A stretch of 64,000 nt of DNA from positions 103,314 through 167,313 of the forward strand of contig MNCI01026525.1 in the NCBI GenBank assembly GCA_015680685.1, in the 5' to 3' direction. Both the position numbers and the translations under genes were made by a program. The notes under the pieces are model-generated. The model saw only the letters and a program-made list of their open reading frames with translations. It did no database searches and had not been told where the DNA came from. Position 1 is the stretch's first letter. The number at the start of each line of letters is the position of its first letter. This document shows, piece after piece, positions 34,360-46,150 of this stretch. Source of the stretch: Gnetum montanum (Eukaryota; Streptophyta; Gnetopsida; Gnetales; Gnetaceae).

Positions 34360-35700
34360 CTTTTGGACATCATCCAAAAGGAGGAATCATTCAAGAATGT
34401 TAATCCCTGACTCAATGACATCATCTATGTCCTCATCTAAAGCAACTGTAGCATGAGAAGATCTGAATGTGTCCTTTTCATCATCATCACTACTTGTACT
34501 AGCACTGGAGACATGCTACTCATCACTATCATCTAAAGGCATCTAGACTAGAGCCCTCCATGGATAAATCTTGACAAAAAATTGAGATGAAGCTATTAGA
34601 TCCTACTAGGATGGAGCTTGTTGAGAGGATGAGAAACCATCATTCATCTAATAGGTGATAGGATCGACAAGTCTCCATTGGCAAGAAGTCTCAAAGATGC
34701 TCTTCATGGCCTATTGCTCAAATGTCCTTAGAGCATTATATTGATGATGGGAACTGGGTTCATGTTTCATGATATCAAAAAGCTTCCCTTAACACGTGTT
34801 GGAGGTTCATCATCCTCCTCTAAATTAGAGACATTTCCCAAGTCATGGGATCAAGAAGGCCCAGTTGTTGCTGAATGTCTTGGTGGGGCTAGACAATCTT
34901 CCTCGCTCTCTAATATTGGAGGAGTGGTAGTCTTCTTAAACTATTTCCTATCAAGAAAAAGAGGTATCTTAACTACATCCATTCTATTATGAAGATAAGA
35001 GATGTTCCTAGCAATTCATCTAATAACATGAGCAAAGGGTTTCAACAACTTCTTTAGGAATGATGTCACCTATTGGCTAGCAAATTTAGACCTTCTTAGC
35101 TAAGAATAGGCCTAAGATGGTAATGTACATCCCTTCTTTTTGGATTTTTGAGGCCTGGAGCTGGGCTCTACTTCATCAACATGGATGAAGCTCCTCTTTT
35201 CTAAATACTCACCAAGGCTCCTCTTACCTTTAGGCAAAGACATGTCAGGTATGAGAACACCTCTTTGTTAGATTAACAATCTAATGTGGTGAAGATGTCC
35301 ATAGGTTCTCCCCTTGGTGAATAGGCCCAACATGTCTTGCTAGAGAGTGTGACCCAAATTGGGTTTCCCTTTAAGAAGGAAATAAATAACAAATGCTTGG
35401 GCTAGAAATAAATAATTATAGCTTCCTCCTTTTACAATGATATGGTATAAAATAATGAGAGAGGGGATGGAAGCATTTGGGGTCATCTAATTCCTATAAA
35501 CTCTTCAACTACATAGAGATACTAACTAAATAAACAAAGAATCACAAAATTAATCTTGTGAAAAAAACTCATACCATTCATGAAATGAATGGTGATTCTA
35601 ACCACATCAACAATAGAAATCTCAAGAATGGCATTAACAACTTGAGGAGAGACATCTATTAGCAAATCCCCAATCATGTTAGTAAAAGCCTCAATAGAAG
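34360..35700 (-). pseudogene. Uncharacterised retrotransposon ORF with acidic Ser-rich tail
   Basis: On the minus strand a decayed frame gives GKPNLGHTL, DMLGLFTKGRTYGH, VLIPDMSLPKGKRSLGEYLE and RSFIHVDEVEPSS (about 35370-35130), and near the end an acidic Ser-rich tail with DDSDE and SSASTSSDDEKDTF (34540-34470). Stops are mostly TAG or TAA where Gln would fit. It follows an LTR-like segment in the minus direction. I do not recognise the protein; the shape (globular part, acidic tail) recalls the extra ORFs that Tat/Ogre-type gypsy elements carry, but this is inference. Confidence 0.4.
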
Positions 35701-35849
35701 TAATTTTTAATCACAATGTTGCCATAAAATTAACACACAAAAATTCATTGAAATGAAAGTAACCCAATTTAAAACTTGAAAAAATCCCATTAGTTCCTTC
35801 TAAAAATGCTACTAAAGAAAAAGATGTTACAATGGAAAATCTAGATTGC

Positions 35850-36760
35850 TAGAAAACCAAGGATTCTTAGCCATAAACAACCTCAACTTTGAATGCCTAG
35901 GGCCTTTGAGAAAAAATGGGACTCAAGGTGCCCTAAACGGTTTGGTAGATCATCTAGGAACTTAGGGGATGCAAAATGGGGGTGTAAAAAATGTAAAAAT
36001 TTGCAAATCTAAAACCCGAAATGAATAAAAATTACACACAAACTAGAAAATTTATTAATTAAACAAAGAATGAGTTTAGGAATATGTACAAAGGTACTTG
36101 TAAACGATCAAAGGGGCATTCACTTGGGTGGGGGTTCAAAGTTTGTTAAAGAAGATAGAATCTACTCCATGATTTGAATGCTTAACCACTCTTGATGTTT
36201 TTGAGCCTCCTCTACTACTACTCTAAATCTGCAACTTGAACCACTACTGGGGTTGGGAGGTGTGTAGGATAAATGCTATCAAGATGCTCCATGTAGAGAT
36301 CTAGAGATCCCAACGGGGTAACATTAATACTCCAGTCTCACAAATCCCAAAGGGGGTAATAGGGATAACATGGTTATAATGGTTCCATGTTGTTAGGTCC
36401 CATGAAGCTACATTTCTACTAGGAAGTAAGAGCACTTGGATGTTAAATGCTTAAAGTATGTAAAATGCGAAGGGTGTGGAACCTTAAAATGGTGTAAAAG
36501 TTTGATTTTTATAGGTTTTTTGCCATCATTTGGGCTATAAATTGGTTGCAAATTGGCTACCAAATTGGTGCAAATTGCTGCCATGTTTAGGAGGGGGGCA
36601 GGTGAGATCCACCCTCATGCATCCATGTTGGTTGACTACTCCATGCTTGCTAACCCTTCCACATTGGGGGAAGAGTGTTAACATTGAGGGAGATGAGAGA
36701 TCAATGTTGGGGATGAAGGTCAAACCATTTTAGGTTGAGCTAGACGATTTTCCATGCTAA
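35850..36760 (-). repeat. Gypsy LTR-like segment, copy 1 (TATA on the minus strand)
   Basis: Aligns with 59290-59937 plus 63841-64000. Shared words in order include AGAAAACCAAGGATTCT, ACTACTACTCTAAATCT, CAAGATGCTCCA, CAAAGGGGGTAATAGG, AATGGTTCCA and GGGAGATGAGAGATCAATG. The minus strand has AACCTATAAAAA at 36510-36521, a TATA box pointing left, so transcription would run toward lower coordinates. It serves as the uninterrupted reference for the insertion at 59938. Confidence 0.75.
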
Positions 36761-38063
36761 GGGTAGGTGAGATCCACCCCCCTACACTCCTCAGTGCTAG
36801 CTTAGATGTCTCCATACTGGCTTACCCCCTTGTAGGGGTTTGTTAGCATAGAAAAGTGTATACCCCCATAAAACCCATCAAACTTCCATTTTTGGCATTC
36901 CAAAAGGTATTTTGACCCCCTAGGCCCAAATATATACACTAGGTAACTCTTTTTACTTGGGAAATGAGGTTTTGGCCACTTATGAGGCATTTTTTAGCCC
37001 CAAAAGTATGAAATATGTGAGACTTCCCCTTATGGATTAGAACCTTCACATTTATAATGAAATTTTGCTTCAGGCTTCATAGGATGTGGTTACAAAAGTT
37101 ACAACATGCAAAATTTAGTGATGTTTGACTAACCCATCTTTTTCAATGTTTGAAGAATTGACCCAAGAGTCACCAACAAAGAATACAAAACACCATTGTA
37201 GGTCCACCACTGATGTTCCCTCTCCATGCTTAATTCAATCCTGTCGAATCATGTCGAAGAGTGCTTGTGATGATGGTATAAGACTATGATGAGATGGTAA
37301 TAATGGTCATTAGGAAGATGGTCACAAGGGCTAACAATGAATTCCAAATTTTTCCACCATGGCTATAGCATGGTACTGACATGCTTTAAAGTATTGGTTG
37401 CTCAACAAATGTGTTTGATAACACAATCACTTTGCTTCAAGATTTCCTTGGCCATGAGGCTTTGAGGTTTTGCTAGCCACTCGGCTTCTTGGTAATTCAT
37501 TCCTTCCCTTTTTTTCTAGGACAAAACCTTCATTAGGTTTCTTTTCCAAGGCTAATTAGATTTAGTTTTCCCATTGAATGAGTTGAATTACAACCAATAG
37601 AATTCATTTTCCCATCAAATTAAGATGTGTTATGCTTGATGGACTTAGTGGTTTTCCATCAAATGAGTTGCATTACATTCAAGTGTACTTGAGAATTGAG
37701 CATGATGAAGAGATAGCATCTGGCTATAGTACATGAGTGGAAAACATAGATCAACATTACTTTCCATGATATGGAAGGCTATAATGATGCTATAGGGTTG
37801 GGTTCAAGGATTGGTGCTAGAGGGAGGATGATGATACAAGCACTCTTGACAAAGCAAGAAAAACTTACCAAATCTTGCACATCAAGGTTGTGTGGTCACT
37901 TGATATTATAATGAGTTGCACCCTTGTAATGGCTTTAGGCTTAATCCTACAAATACAATTCTAAGAGGACAAGAAAACCAAGCAAACAAAATATGTTATA
38001 ATGCTACAATGCATACAAGCTACATGAAATGATAAAACCAAGCTACCTAGGTCACCAATGTTT
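36761..38063. other. No gene recognised; probable U3 side of the LTR
   Basis: Continues rightward from the LTR-like segment. It has no long frame, RNA gene or clear boundary. It ends where 29-bp repeats begin. Confidence 0.4.
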
Positions 38064-38208
38064 CTAGTTTAAGGTTGTGGTAGGCCATGGTACTAGTTTA
38101 AGGCTTTGGTAGGGCATGATGCCAGTTGAAGATCATAGTTAATCATGGTGTTGTTTGAAGGCCTTAATAGGTCATGTTGCTAGTTTAAGGCCTTGGCAGG
38201 CCATTGTA
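38064..38208 (+). repeat. Five tandem 29-bp repeats
   Basis: Units begin CTAGTTTAAG at 38064 and 38093, then CCAGTTGAAG, TTGTTTGAAG and CTAGTTTAAG, each exactly 29 bp apart and each ending in a GGCCATGGT-like stretch. The same unit occurs three times at 41611-41697, so the repeats bracket the gypsy pol remnant between them. Confidence 0.9.
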
Positions 38209-38569
38209 AAGTAGGATCACTTGTTGATGGTCATTGGCTACATGGAATATGGCTTTAGATAGGAATTATTGACTAGATTGGCCAACTCATTCCCATCCAT
38301 GCTGACTATCTTGAATGCTTCATTACTATAGGCTTTGGTGACAAGGAAGGGTCCTTCTTAGTTGGTTAAGAATTTATTTGCATGCTTGTGGATGGCATTG
38401 AGGACTAGGTCATCCACCTTGATCTTACACTTTGTCAATTTATGGTGGTGCTACCATTTCTGCATCTCTTAATAGTGCTTGATGTGAGCAAGCGACTAGG
38501 TCATCCTCCTTGATCTTATGCTTTGTCAATTTATGATGGTGCTAGATTTTTTTCATCGCTTGATAGTGC

Positions 38570-39290
38570 TTGATGTGGAAAGCACTTGCATACATTACTC
38601 CTCCATTGAGTTTAGGTCCACTATCCACAACTCCTTACATTGTTCATCATTGATGAAGTCACTCAATGCCACCTAAAGTGACAGTACATGCAATTCAAGA
38701 AGTAACACATCTTTAAAGCCTTAAACCAAGCTATAAGGTGTTACACCAGTGGCTATATGGTAAGTTATACAATAGGCCCATAGTACATGAACAAGTCACT
38801 CATTCCATTTACGCTTGCTATTATTGAGTGTCTTCTTGAGCAAGTTGATGATGGCCTTGTTGCTTGCTTCTACTTGTCCATTGGCTTAAGGATAATAAGG
38901 TGACAAGAAATCATGCTTAATGCCTAGGTTTTGATAGAAATCTTTCATTTCTTAGCTACTAAATTATAGTCCATTGTCTAGGATGAATTTACAGACTTGG
39001 TTAGATGTATTCTTCTTTACGGGAATAGCTTCAACCAACTTCATAAAGTATTCAATTGTGGTGCTGATGAAGCTATGCCCTATTTAAGACTTATGTGTTA
39101 TGGGTCCAATGATATCCAATATCCATCATTGAAATGGCTAGGTAACCTGAGTGATATCTAACTAAGTCAACAGTACATGTATAAGGTTACTATGTCATTG
39201 GCACATGTCATAGTGCTCTATGTGATGGAGATAGCACAATCCATGGTTATGATGGATAACCTACTAACACATCTAGCATTACACTGAGTG
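38570..39290 (-). pseudogene. Ty3/gypsy integrase (minus strand)
   Basis: The minus strand reads ILDIIGPITHKS, IGHSFISTTIEYFMKLVEAI, ILDNGL, YYP-ANGQVEASNKAI, LKKTLNNSKRKWNE and LVHVLWAYCI. This is the integrase core of a plant gypsy element. The catalytic Asp, Asp and Glu codons are still readable, but about 15 residues before the second Asp are deleted and several TAG stops interrupt the frame. It follows RT and RNase H in the normal order (RT 40.3-40.96 kb, RNase H 39.5-40.0 kb). Inactive. Confidence 0.88.
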
Positions 39291-39459
39291 ATAAATTCAC
39301 AGTTGCATTTACTATGACATTCTTGTTTTGAGGTATGTGTTGGATATCAATGTTTACAAATTCCTATAACAATTGTTTCTCTAGATCATAGTAAGGTTGT
39401 AAATGTTTGGCTTTACATGCATAGACTTTAATTACTTGGTTAAGCACCAGTTATAAATT

Positions 39460-40020
39460 TCCTTTGATCATTAAGCATCTAATTCCTAGGTCACAAACTA
39501 CCATCATACCTCTAATGAAACCATCATACTCAACTCTATGTTTGATACATGGAAACTCAAAATGTTAGGAGAAGGATTGAATTTCACTAGACGGAAATGT
39601 TATGATGATAGTGGCACTAATCCCATGGGTAGTTAAAGCCTTGTCAAAGTGCATGATAGCCTCATAACCCTTGGGTACCTAGCTAATGGTGTTAATGTGT
39701 TTATCAAGAAATTCAAGATCTATAGTGGCTTGGTCAACAACATGTTATACTATGAGTTGTCCAGCTATAGTCTAACCTTTCATTGAGGACTAAGAGATGT
39801 AATGAAGGTCAAACTCCATCATTTTGGCTTTCCATTGGGGTATAATGCTAGTCTCATAGATATTAGTTGTTATGGATTTGAGCACATTATCTTTGCAAAT
39901 GATGCTGCCTTGGCTTATAAAGAGGTAGTATTTCCACTTCTTCAATGTGAAGACTAGTGCTAGATAATACCTCTCCACTTTAGTGTATCAGGTCTCATGG
40001 TCAACTAATGCATGGCTAAG
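39460..40020 (-). pseudogene. Gypsy RNase H region
   Basis: The minus strand gives MERYYLALVFTLKKWKYYL and NIYETSIIPQWKAKMMEFDL (39790-39978), equivalent to the end of the RT-linked RNase H domain (usual words A-E-Y-AL, W---L-E-D). Further on, near 39480-39640, KALTTHGISATIIITFPSS, VEYDGFIRGM and CDLGIRCLMIKGNL resemble a second, archaeal-type RNase H as found in Tat-type gypsy elements. The dual RNase H reading is inference from short matches. Stops are present. Confidence 0.6.
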
Positions 40021-40249
40021 GTAGTATATTAGCATGTTTGCTTCATCATCACATTTCTAATAGAGGAGAGACATAATGGATGTGTCAGAGATAGTGAGGT
40101 AGATGTAAAATTTTTACCATCTTGTGGAGGATAGACTATTGGTACTTATGTCAACTCTTGCTTAAGACTTTCAAAGGTCTCTTGGCATTGAGTTGTTCAC
40201 TCATAGTGAACCCCTTTCTTAATTAAGTGTTGCATGGGCTGTAACTTAT

Positions 40250-41410
40250 TCATAAGCCTAGCAATAAACCTATGAATAAACTATAATTTCCTTGTAATTC
40301 CAAAAGCTTCATAAGGTTGGTAGGAATTTCTAATTTTGATATGGCCTTAACCTTATCAAGATCAACATGTATCCCTACTTCAGATACTACAAAGCCAAGC
40401 ATCTTACTGATCTTGATATCAAAGAAACATTTATTGGCATTGAGCCTAAGCTCATACTTGAGGCATTGTTTAAGCACAAGATCTAGGTCATTAGCATGGT
40501 TCTTAACCATTTTAGACTTAATAACTATATCATCTATGTAATCATTAAGCAAACCTAGCATGTAATCATTGATGATATAGGTCATGGCTAGCTGATAGGT
40601 TGCTCCCACATTCTTGAGGCTAAAGGGCATCATAGTATAGCAAAATGTACCCCTAAGTTGATGCTCTAGATTGATTGTAATCTAGTTGTATCCTAAAAGT
40701 CCATCTATAAAGGACAACAAGACATGCCTAGCCATAGTATTAATAAGGTGATCAATACTAGGTAGAGGAAATTCATCCTTGATAGTTGCTTTATTTAGGT
40801 CTCGAAAATCAATGCAAATACAAAAACTCTTATTTTTCTTAAGAACTATCACTATGTTGGATACCCATTTTGCATAGTTGACAATCGTAATGAAACCTAC
40901 TTGGTAGAGTTTTGAGATCTCATCATGAACTGCTAAGGCCAAATCAAGTCTAAATTTTCTCACTTTTGGCTTAACTAGTCTAATGCTAGGATCAAATATG
41001 ATGTTTTGTTATACTAAGCATGGATCTAGACCTACCATATCTTCATATGAGCAAGAAAAGGCCTTAATATTACCTTGTAGGACTTTGGTGACGTCTTGAG
41101 CTTATTGAGGTTCTAGTCAAGAACATAGTTTAAGGGTTTTCTCCTTATCAATGTGTGTCGTAATAGGAACCTCAACCAGAGAGTCTTTAGTTATGTCACT
41201 TTTCTCTAGGTTAAGGGTTTTGACTAGGTTTTTAGGCCATTCTATAGGTTTCTCTATAGAGGCTATGTGGTTGACAAGACTCTTAGGCTAAAGATCTAGA
41301 AAATTAAGGTAGATAGATCATTCTACATCACTATGAGGACCACTTAGAATCAAAGGTAGACTGATTTGCTCCAAAGTACTCATACATTGATCTTGCACAT
41401 CAACCAAAAG
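40250..41410 (-). pseudogene. Gypsy reverse transcriptase with upstream linker
   Basis: From 41400 leftward: MSTLEQISLPL, SLVNHIASIEKPIEWPKNLV, CSYEDMVGLDPCLV, KFRLDLALAVHDEISKLYQ (linker), then AKWVSNIVIVLKKN, CICIDFRDLNKATIKDEFPL, LLSFIDGL and, after a gap in the frame near 40660, MMPFSLKNVGATYQ, YIDDIVIKS and LRLNANKCFFDI. The RT catalytic motif YIDD is intact. The linker matches the fragment at 8785-9274, so both are one family. No protease or gag is found directly upstream, where 29-bp repeats stand instead. Several in-frame stops make it inactive. Confidence 0.9.
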
Positions 41411-41610
41411 CATATTAAGTGGCACCTTGGTAGAAATAGTGCTAAAATGCTAATTATGTAAATACATGCTATTCTAATGCAAACAATGTCATCCAAGGCT
41501 ATAAATAGAGTAAAAATAAGCAAATAAAGTGTAATAAGAACTAAATAAAGGTCAAATTAAGGGAAGTATAAGAAACAAGGCTAAAAATGGTCAACAAGAT
41601 CACAGTTTTG

Positions 41611-41697
41611 TTAATTTAAGGCCATAGTGGGCCATGATGCTAGTTTAGAGTCTTAGCAAACTATGATGCTAGTTTAAGTCCTTAGTGGGCCATGGTT
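41611..41697 (+). repeat. Three tandem 29-bp repeats
   Basis: Units start at 41611, 41640 and 41669 (TTAATTTAAG, CTAGTTTAGA, CTAGTTTAAG), the same unit as at 38064-38208. Confidence 0.88.
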
Positions 41698-41950
41698 ACA
41701 TTGTGCCAAATGGTGGTCAAGGAATGTAGAACCCCACTATTTGATACCAATCAAAGGATAAATAGAAGAAAATAAGGCTATAATAAGGAAAACAAATAAA
41801 ATACAAGGCTATGTAAATGTCATATTAGGTTAAGAAGGTCAATAATGAAATACAAGGCACAAAACAAGTTGAAACATCATGTAATAAGGCCATGTCAAGT
41901 GAAGCAAGCTACATATGGTGAAACTTCGTTAATATATGTCAATAAGGATT

Positions 41951-41951
41951 N
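41951..41951. other. Single ambiguous base (N)
   Basis: The only N in the window lies at the left edge of the 185-bp tandem array, where assembly is most likely to be uncertain. Confidence 0.95.
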
Positions 41952-41954
41952 GGC

Positions 41955-44765
41955 CTCCCTATTTCCATAGTGGCCAACATCGAAGGAGTGACCCTCAGCA
42001 TGGAAATTAAGGAAAATATGTTTTGAGGCATCGAGAGGTCCAAAATCAAGGTTTTGAGGCCTTCCTAAGGTAGTGAAGAGCTAGATCCACCAAAATTAAT
42101 CATTTTAGATGTCAAAAAGGGCTAGAAAGAAGGTTTTGAAGTCACTCCCTTATCTTAATGCTAGCTAGCATGGAGGAGAGAAGGCTCACCGTAGAGGATG
42201 CAAAGTTAAGTCAAAATAATATCAAACAAGATTACATGGCTAGTTAGGACCAAGATCTCATAGTTGTGTATGTCCTAGTTGCATTTTGGCCTAATTTAGC
42301 ATAGGTTTTGAAGGTTAAATGAAGTCTTAGGCAACTTGCATGCTAGTTCCATGCTACCAAGCATGGAGTAGAGGGATTGCTCTTTCTTTTTGATCCTAGG
42401 ATGATCTAGGATGCAAATCGATCAAGTTTCTAGGCTCCTAGGGCTACAAACATCAATTTCTAAAGTTTTTAGTTGATTTTGGTTACATTTGAAGGATTTT
42501 TAGGGTTATGAAAAATTACACCCCATTTGATCCATGTTAGGAGGATTTCTCTAGTGTGGAAGAAGGTAGTGGATGAGATTTGAGGGTCAAAACTTAGTGC
42601 AATCTTTAGGCTATGAGGTCTTAAGCTTCTCCAACATAGATTCTTGGTCTCTTGAAGTGTCAATTTATTGTTTGAGATCAAAAGGTAGGCCCTTCACACT
42701 AGCTCCACACTGGCTAGCATGGAAGAGGAGGTGCTTAGAATGGTAGCATCAAAAGGTTTATATGTATGCTAGTTTTGATGAAAATTCAACATGCATGTCA
42801 CTTCCCAAGTTTGCCAGTGTCAAATACTAGGGTATTGAGTAAAAATTTAGTAGTTCGAAGGGTTCCAAAGTTGTCTTTTAAGTTTAGCCCTTATCTCCAT
42901 TCTACTCCACATTAGGTAATGTGGAAGAGGGGATGTTCAATGTGGAAGACATTGGGGTGTTAGTTTCTTACTATTTCAGGCTTGTTTATTAAGATTTGAT
43001 GGCTCTTGGAGGTGTTAACAAGGCTCTAGAGTGAAATTTTCATAGTTTTGATGGCTTTAGACGAATTTTAAAGGTTACACCATTGGTTCCACACTAGCTA
43101 GCATGGAACCAACTAGGAGGATCAAAGGGGATCAACTTCAAGCCATGTTTGATCAATTTCTTAAGGTTCAAAGATTCTAGAAGGTGTTAATAGAGTTCTA
43201 AGATGAATGTAAGGTCATATGATGTCATTCTAAGGTGTTTGTTAACTCCAAATAGTCACCCCATCAATCTCCATGCTAGCTAATATGTAGGAGGAGGTCC
43301 TTAGCATTGAAGAATCATAAATGTCAAATCTAGACCAATTTTGACCTTAATCAACCATGCATGTATGCTCCTACATTTTTTGAGATTGAGAGGTAGTTTA
43401 AGATCAAAATTGGTCAATTTAAATGGTTTTCAATGGTTTTTTGGATTACCCCTTGGCTCCACACTATCTCCATGCTACCCAACATGGAATCAACTAGGAG
43501 GATCTCAAAGGATTGGTTTTTGGTTCATTTTGGTATTTTTGGTCATGCATGTATGTTTCCAAGGCTATAAAAGTCGATAGTGAGAGAATAAGGCTAAAAT
43601 CTAGTATTTTTTGATGTTTTTGAATGATCTTACAGTTTGCCCACTTAGTTCCATACTAGCTAGCATGGAACCAACTAGATAGATAAGACAAGAGTAAATT
43701 TTAGCTATTTTTTATGAACTTTGGCTATGCATGTCCACCTATAAGGTTACTAGTACTAATGGTTAAGACCTAGAGTTTCCATGCTAGCTTCACACTAGCT
43801 AGCATGGAAGTAGCTATAAATATTTTGAGAGATTGATTTTTGAAAATTTTTGGTCAAATCTCCAGGGTTTGAAAATTCCCAAATGTATGGATAGGGTTGT
43901 AGGACATACATAGGTCAAGTTCAAGCTATTTTTTTGCATTTATGACCTCCCATGAACCTTCCTATCTACCTCAACATTGGCTCCACACTGGTTAGTGTGG
44001 AGAGAAGGGTGTGCTAGCTAGGGGAAGCTTCAATAATGAATTGACTTAAACTTCTGTTACTATCAACTATCGATGGTCATGAAGGGACACCAGGGCTATT
44101 AAGGCTAAAATTATGGTTATTTGTAGCTTGATAAGGGTTTCATATTATAACACCTAAGTGTCTATGATGAATCCATGCTAGGTATCATTGAGGAGGGGCT
44201 CACTAGTGTGGGCTAAGTTTTAAGATTGAAAATGTACTTTTTTTGAAGAAAAACTAGGCTATCAAAGGATATACAAGAGCATGGAGATCAAAACATGGTA
44301 GCTAGGTGGTCAATTTAGGTAGTTTTGGTCATACCCCAATTCATCCATGTTGGATCTAGGGTTATTAGCATGGATGAGGCTTTCCTAGCATAGAACCACC
44401 ACATCCAAAGGTTTTGATCACTTTTGATTTGGTTTCCCAAGGTTTTAGGGCTGCTAGAGATGACTAGAGAGGTTCTAGGTCATGTGGGTTTATCCCGGGG
44501 GTTAGATTTTGGTTTGATGTTCACTGGGGAATAAGAATGGATGTTACTCCCTTCTTCCATGCTAGGAAAAGTTTTCCTAGCATGGAAACCCAAGATATCT
44601 AGTTTTGGTAAGGTCTAATCCTATTCTAAAGCCAAGGTTTGATGAGTTAAGTTACAACTATTAAAAATGGAAGGAAAGTTAGGTTTTAATATTCCTAAGA
44701 AGTGGGAGGCATGTATCCATTTTTGGCATGGTATCCCCAACATGGATGCATGGGGGTTAATACTT
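41955..44765 (+). repeat. Array of about 16 diverged units of about 185 bp, each centred on a palindrome
   Basis: Palindromes of the type TCCATGCTAGCTAGCATGGA are centred near 41980, 42165, 42358, 42545, 42714, 42915, 43097, 43280, 43473, 43660, 43800, 43992, 44170, 44360, 44571 and 44733. Most intervals are 160-210 bp and the usual one is about 185-190. Other shared words between units are ACCAACTAGGAGGATC and ATGCATGTATG. Units are strongly diverged outside the palindrome. The copy at 44555-44587 is a perfect inverted repeat with 16-base arms around a single G. No coding signal. Confidence 0.8.
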
Positions 44766-46150
44766 GGATATGTTTCTAAGTATCCAAGGGATCAAAACCC
44801 TAGTGTTGATGGATTTTAAAGCTCAAAACATCATTTATGAGGGTGTAGGGATGGGTCCCATGGCTAAAAAATTTAAAAATTAATAAAATTGAATGTAATT
44901 GCTATTTTCTCTTCCACTCCTATAATGGAGGGTACTTTCACCTCCTTGTACTTTAATGCATGTTGAGTTCCCATGCATAGAATTAGCAATAGAGTTTGAG
45001 AGTGCAAACGTTATGTTTTTTCCATTTTTATTGTCAAATTTTGTACAAAGTCATCACAAGTCACCATACGAACACCTAACACACTAGAGCAGAGCCTTGG
45101 TAGAGATTTTTATAGAAACAATAATCCATCTTTAGCATTGAAGCCTCAAGTCTTCCTCCTAGTCTATGTATAGGCTTCAACTGTCCCAGTTTTCAAGCTT
45201 TCTTAATGTTGTGGTAACTATGATGATACAATATGTTGGCAGAAGTAAGAATCCAAAAATCAAGACATCAAATGAGGTATCCAAGAGGATTTCTAGCTTT
45301 CCTAAGGTTCTTTCCATCCAAGGATCTTCCTCATCTATTCCAAGATAGGTCATTCCTAGCTTTTTCCCATGATTTCCTAGCCATTTTTGTGTTTTCCTAA
45401 CTAGGAGAAGGCTATTTTTGTTAGATCAACCCAAAAGGCCTTGATAAAATCAAATTCTAATGAAATCCTACATCATATTTTGGTTTTTTCTATGTAGATC
45501 TAAGGCTATTTTGCTATTTTTACCTTGGTGAATTTGATTTTTGAAAATAAGCTTGTTATTTTGGTGCTTTCGTTAAACATTTGATCATGGGGCTATTTTT
45601 CTTAGATCTAGGATGAAGAACTTATCAAAATTAAATTTTAACAATATCAAACCCTGTTAATTTAATACATTTTATGGTGGGTTCAAGTTTTTTTGAACAT
45701 TTTTGCTATAATCAATGGCTAGATTAAGTTAGGTTTTACAAGTTTTCTGTTTTTTGATGAGAAAAAGAAAGCAATGTTATGTATTCTTTTATTAAGAAAA
45801 TGGCTTGGGTTTGGAAAATATAATGTTATGGGTTTCTATTACTATGTTTAAGCTTTGCAATTGTTGTGGTTTCATTTGATTTGGATGTAAAATGATTAAT
45901 TTGGATGCAATTGTTGTTAAGATTTTTCCTGTTGCCATTTTGTCTATGTTTTAAGGCTTTTTCTAAGTTAATACATGGTTTGGACTCAAGCATAATTCTA
46001 TCTATGATGTTTTGGCTATAATATTTTGGCTACAATGTAAAAGACTATGAAAGGTTGTAATAATGCTATTGTGGAATTTCTTAAGAAAATTTTTCAACAT
46101 ACATCTTAGAGCTTTTTATAGAGGCTAATCTCATCCCTGACTAGGATGTA
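44766..46150. other. No gene recognised; T-rich sequence
   Basis: Noncoding, T-rich stretch after the palindrome array with short words such as TTTCCTAG and TTGGTGC. One 60-codon frame (45166-45348) has no domain. Confidence 0.4.

Noticed and set aside
38064-38208. CRISPR-like array
   Set aside because: Units are contiguous without unique spacers, imperfect, and in plant retroelement sequence.
41741-41755. TTGATACCAA as a minus-strand primer binding site
   Set aside because: It resembles the TGGTATCA core, but no TG/CA LTR end is next to it and no matching LTR pair was found.
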